From a candidate division WWE3 bacterium (GTDB lineage: Bacteria > Patescibacteriota > WWE3 > UBA101185 > UBA10185), in assembly GCA_012798315.1 (NCBI GenBank), contig JAAZNL010000012.1:1-50422 (forward strand): a stretch of 50,422 nucleotides of DNA, in the 5' to 3' direction. This document shows positions 50,359 to 50,422 of the stretch, in pieces; within the stretch, counting starts at the first letter, position 1, and every line of letters starts with the position of its first letter. The notes under the pieces were generated by a model. The model had not been told where the DNA came from. It did no database searches and saw only the letters and a program-made list of their open reading frames with translations. Both the position numbers and the translations under genes were made by a program.

Positions 50359-50422
50359 GAGTAATAATTATGCCTTTTTTGAAATATTTACGGGGAAAAA
50401 CGCCAAAAAATACATATAAAAC

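Noticed and set aside
1-50422. CRISPR arrays, IS elements, prophage or integrase genes
   Set aside because: No regularly spaced direct repeats, transposase or integrase motifs were seen on either strand.

Overview
The window looks like a chromosomal segment of a Patescibacteria/CPR bacterium, perhaps of the WWE3/Microgenomates type. This is inferred from gene content and style, not from a marker search. The main features are about 38% GC by eye, tightly packed genes and many divergent versions of housekeeping proteins. It has a small Gram-positive-like envelope toolkit (two sortases, an LPXTG protein, MreB, an M23 peptidase with LysM domains, GT-C glycosyltransferases) and a DNA-uptake gene set. 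TGA, TAA and TAG all act as ordinary stops, so this is not a TGA=Gly lineage.

Layout. 1-6034: alpha-glucan block on the minus strand, with two GT5 glycogen synthases (one cut by the window edge), two GH57 enzymes, an HTH regulator, and a strongly promoted, highly structured RNA between glgA and the GH57 pair. 6142-9951: wecG/tagA-like transferase, mreB, a PEGA/beta-propeller protein and sortase 1. 10011-11530: thioredoxin plus a glutaredoxin-CcdA fusion. 11535-12755: three tRNAs (Pro, Arg, Ser) enclosing two GC-richer small membrane-protein cassettes. 12850-17535: Adk-like kinase, ndk, phosphoesterase, and an argS interrupted by an in-frame TAA. 17557-22899: competence cluster (comEC in two pieces, comEA, an ArsR regulator, comM, dprA). 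23025-26038: membrane-tethered MerR-like regulator and a Wzy-like TPR protein. 26124-30014: tRNA-Ala, obg, LysM/M23 protein, rho. 30147-40514: sortase 2 with its LPKTG substrate, galE and two very large GT-C-type proteins. Between them lies a GC-rich secreted repeat protein. 40694-42634: GC-rich coiled-coil surface protein and a small ribbon-helix-helix regulator. 42906-50358: candidate small RNA, Rel, PIN-TRAM protein, radA, a ClpC with a degenerate first ATPase, and a four-S1-domain protein.

Two expression styles stand out. Most host-like genes that head a transcription unit have a -10 box, often extended (TGN), ending only 6-8 nt before the start codon, which predicts leaderless mRNAs. Genes inside operons (comM, obg, galE) use Shine-Dalgarno sites. 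In contrast, four GC-rich genes (11831, 12403, 36717, 40694) are monocistronic cassettes. Each has a TTGACA-type promoter containing a CTATAG word, a leader, a strong Shine-Dalgarno site and a GC-rich hairpin terminator. The most interesting items are this cassette class, the structured RNA at 3402-3484, the small-RNA-like unit before rel, and the interruptions in argS and comEC.
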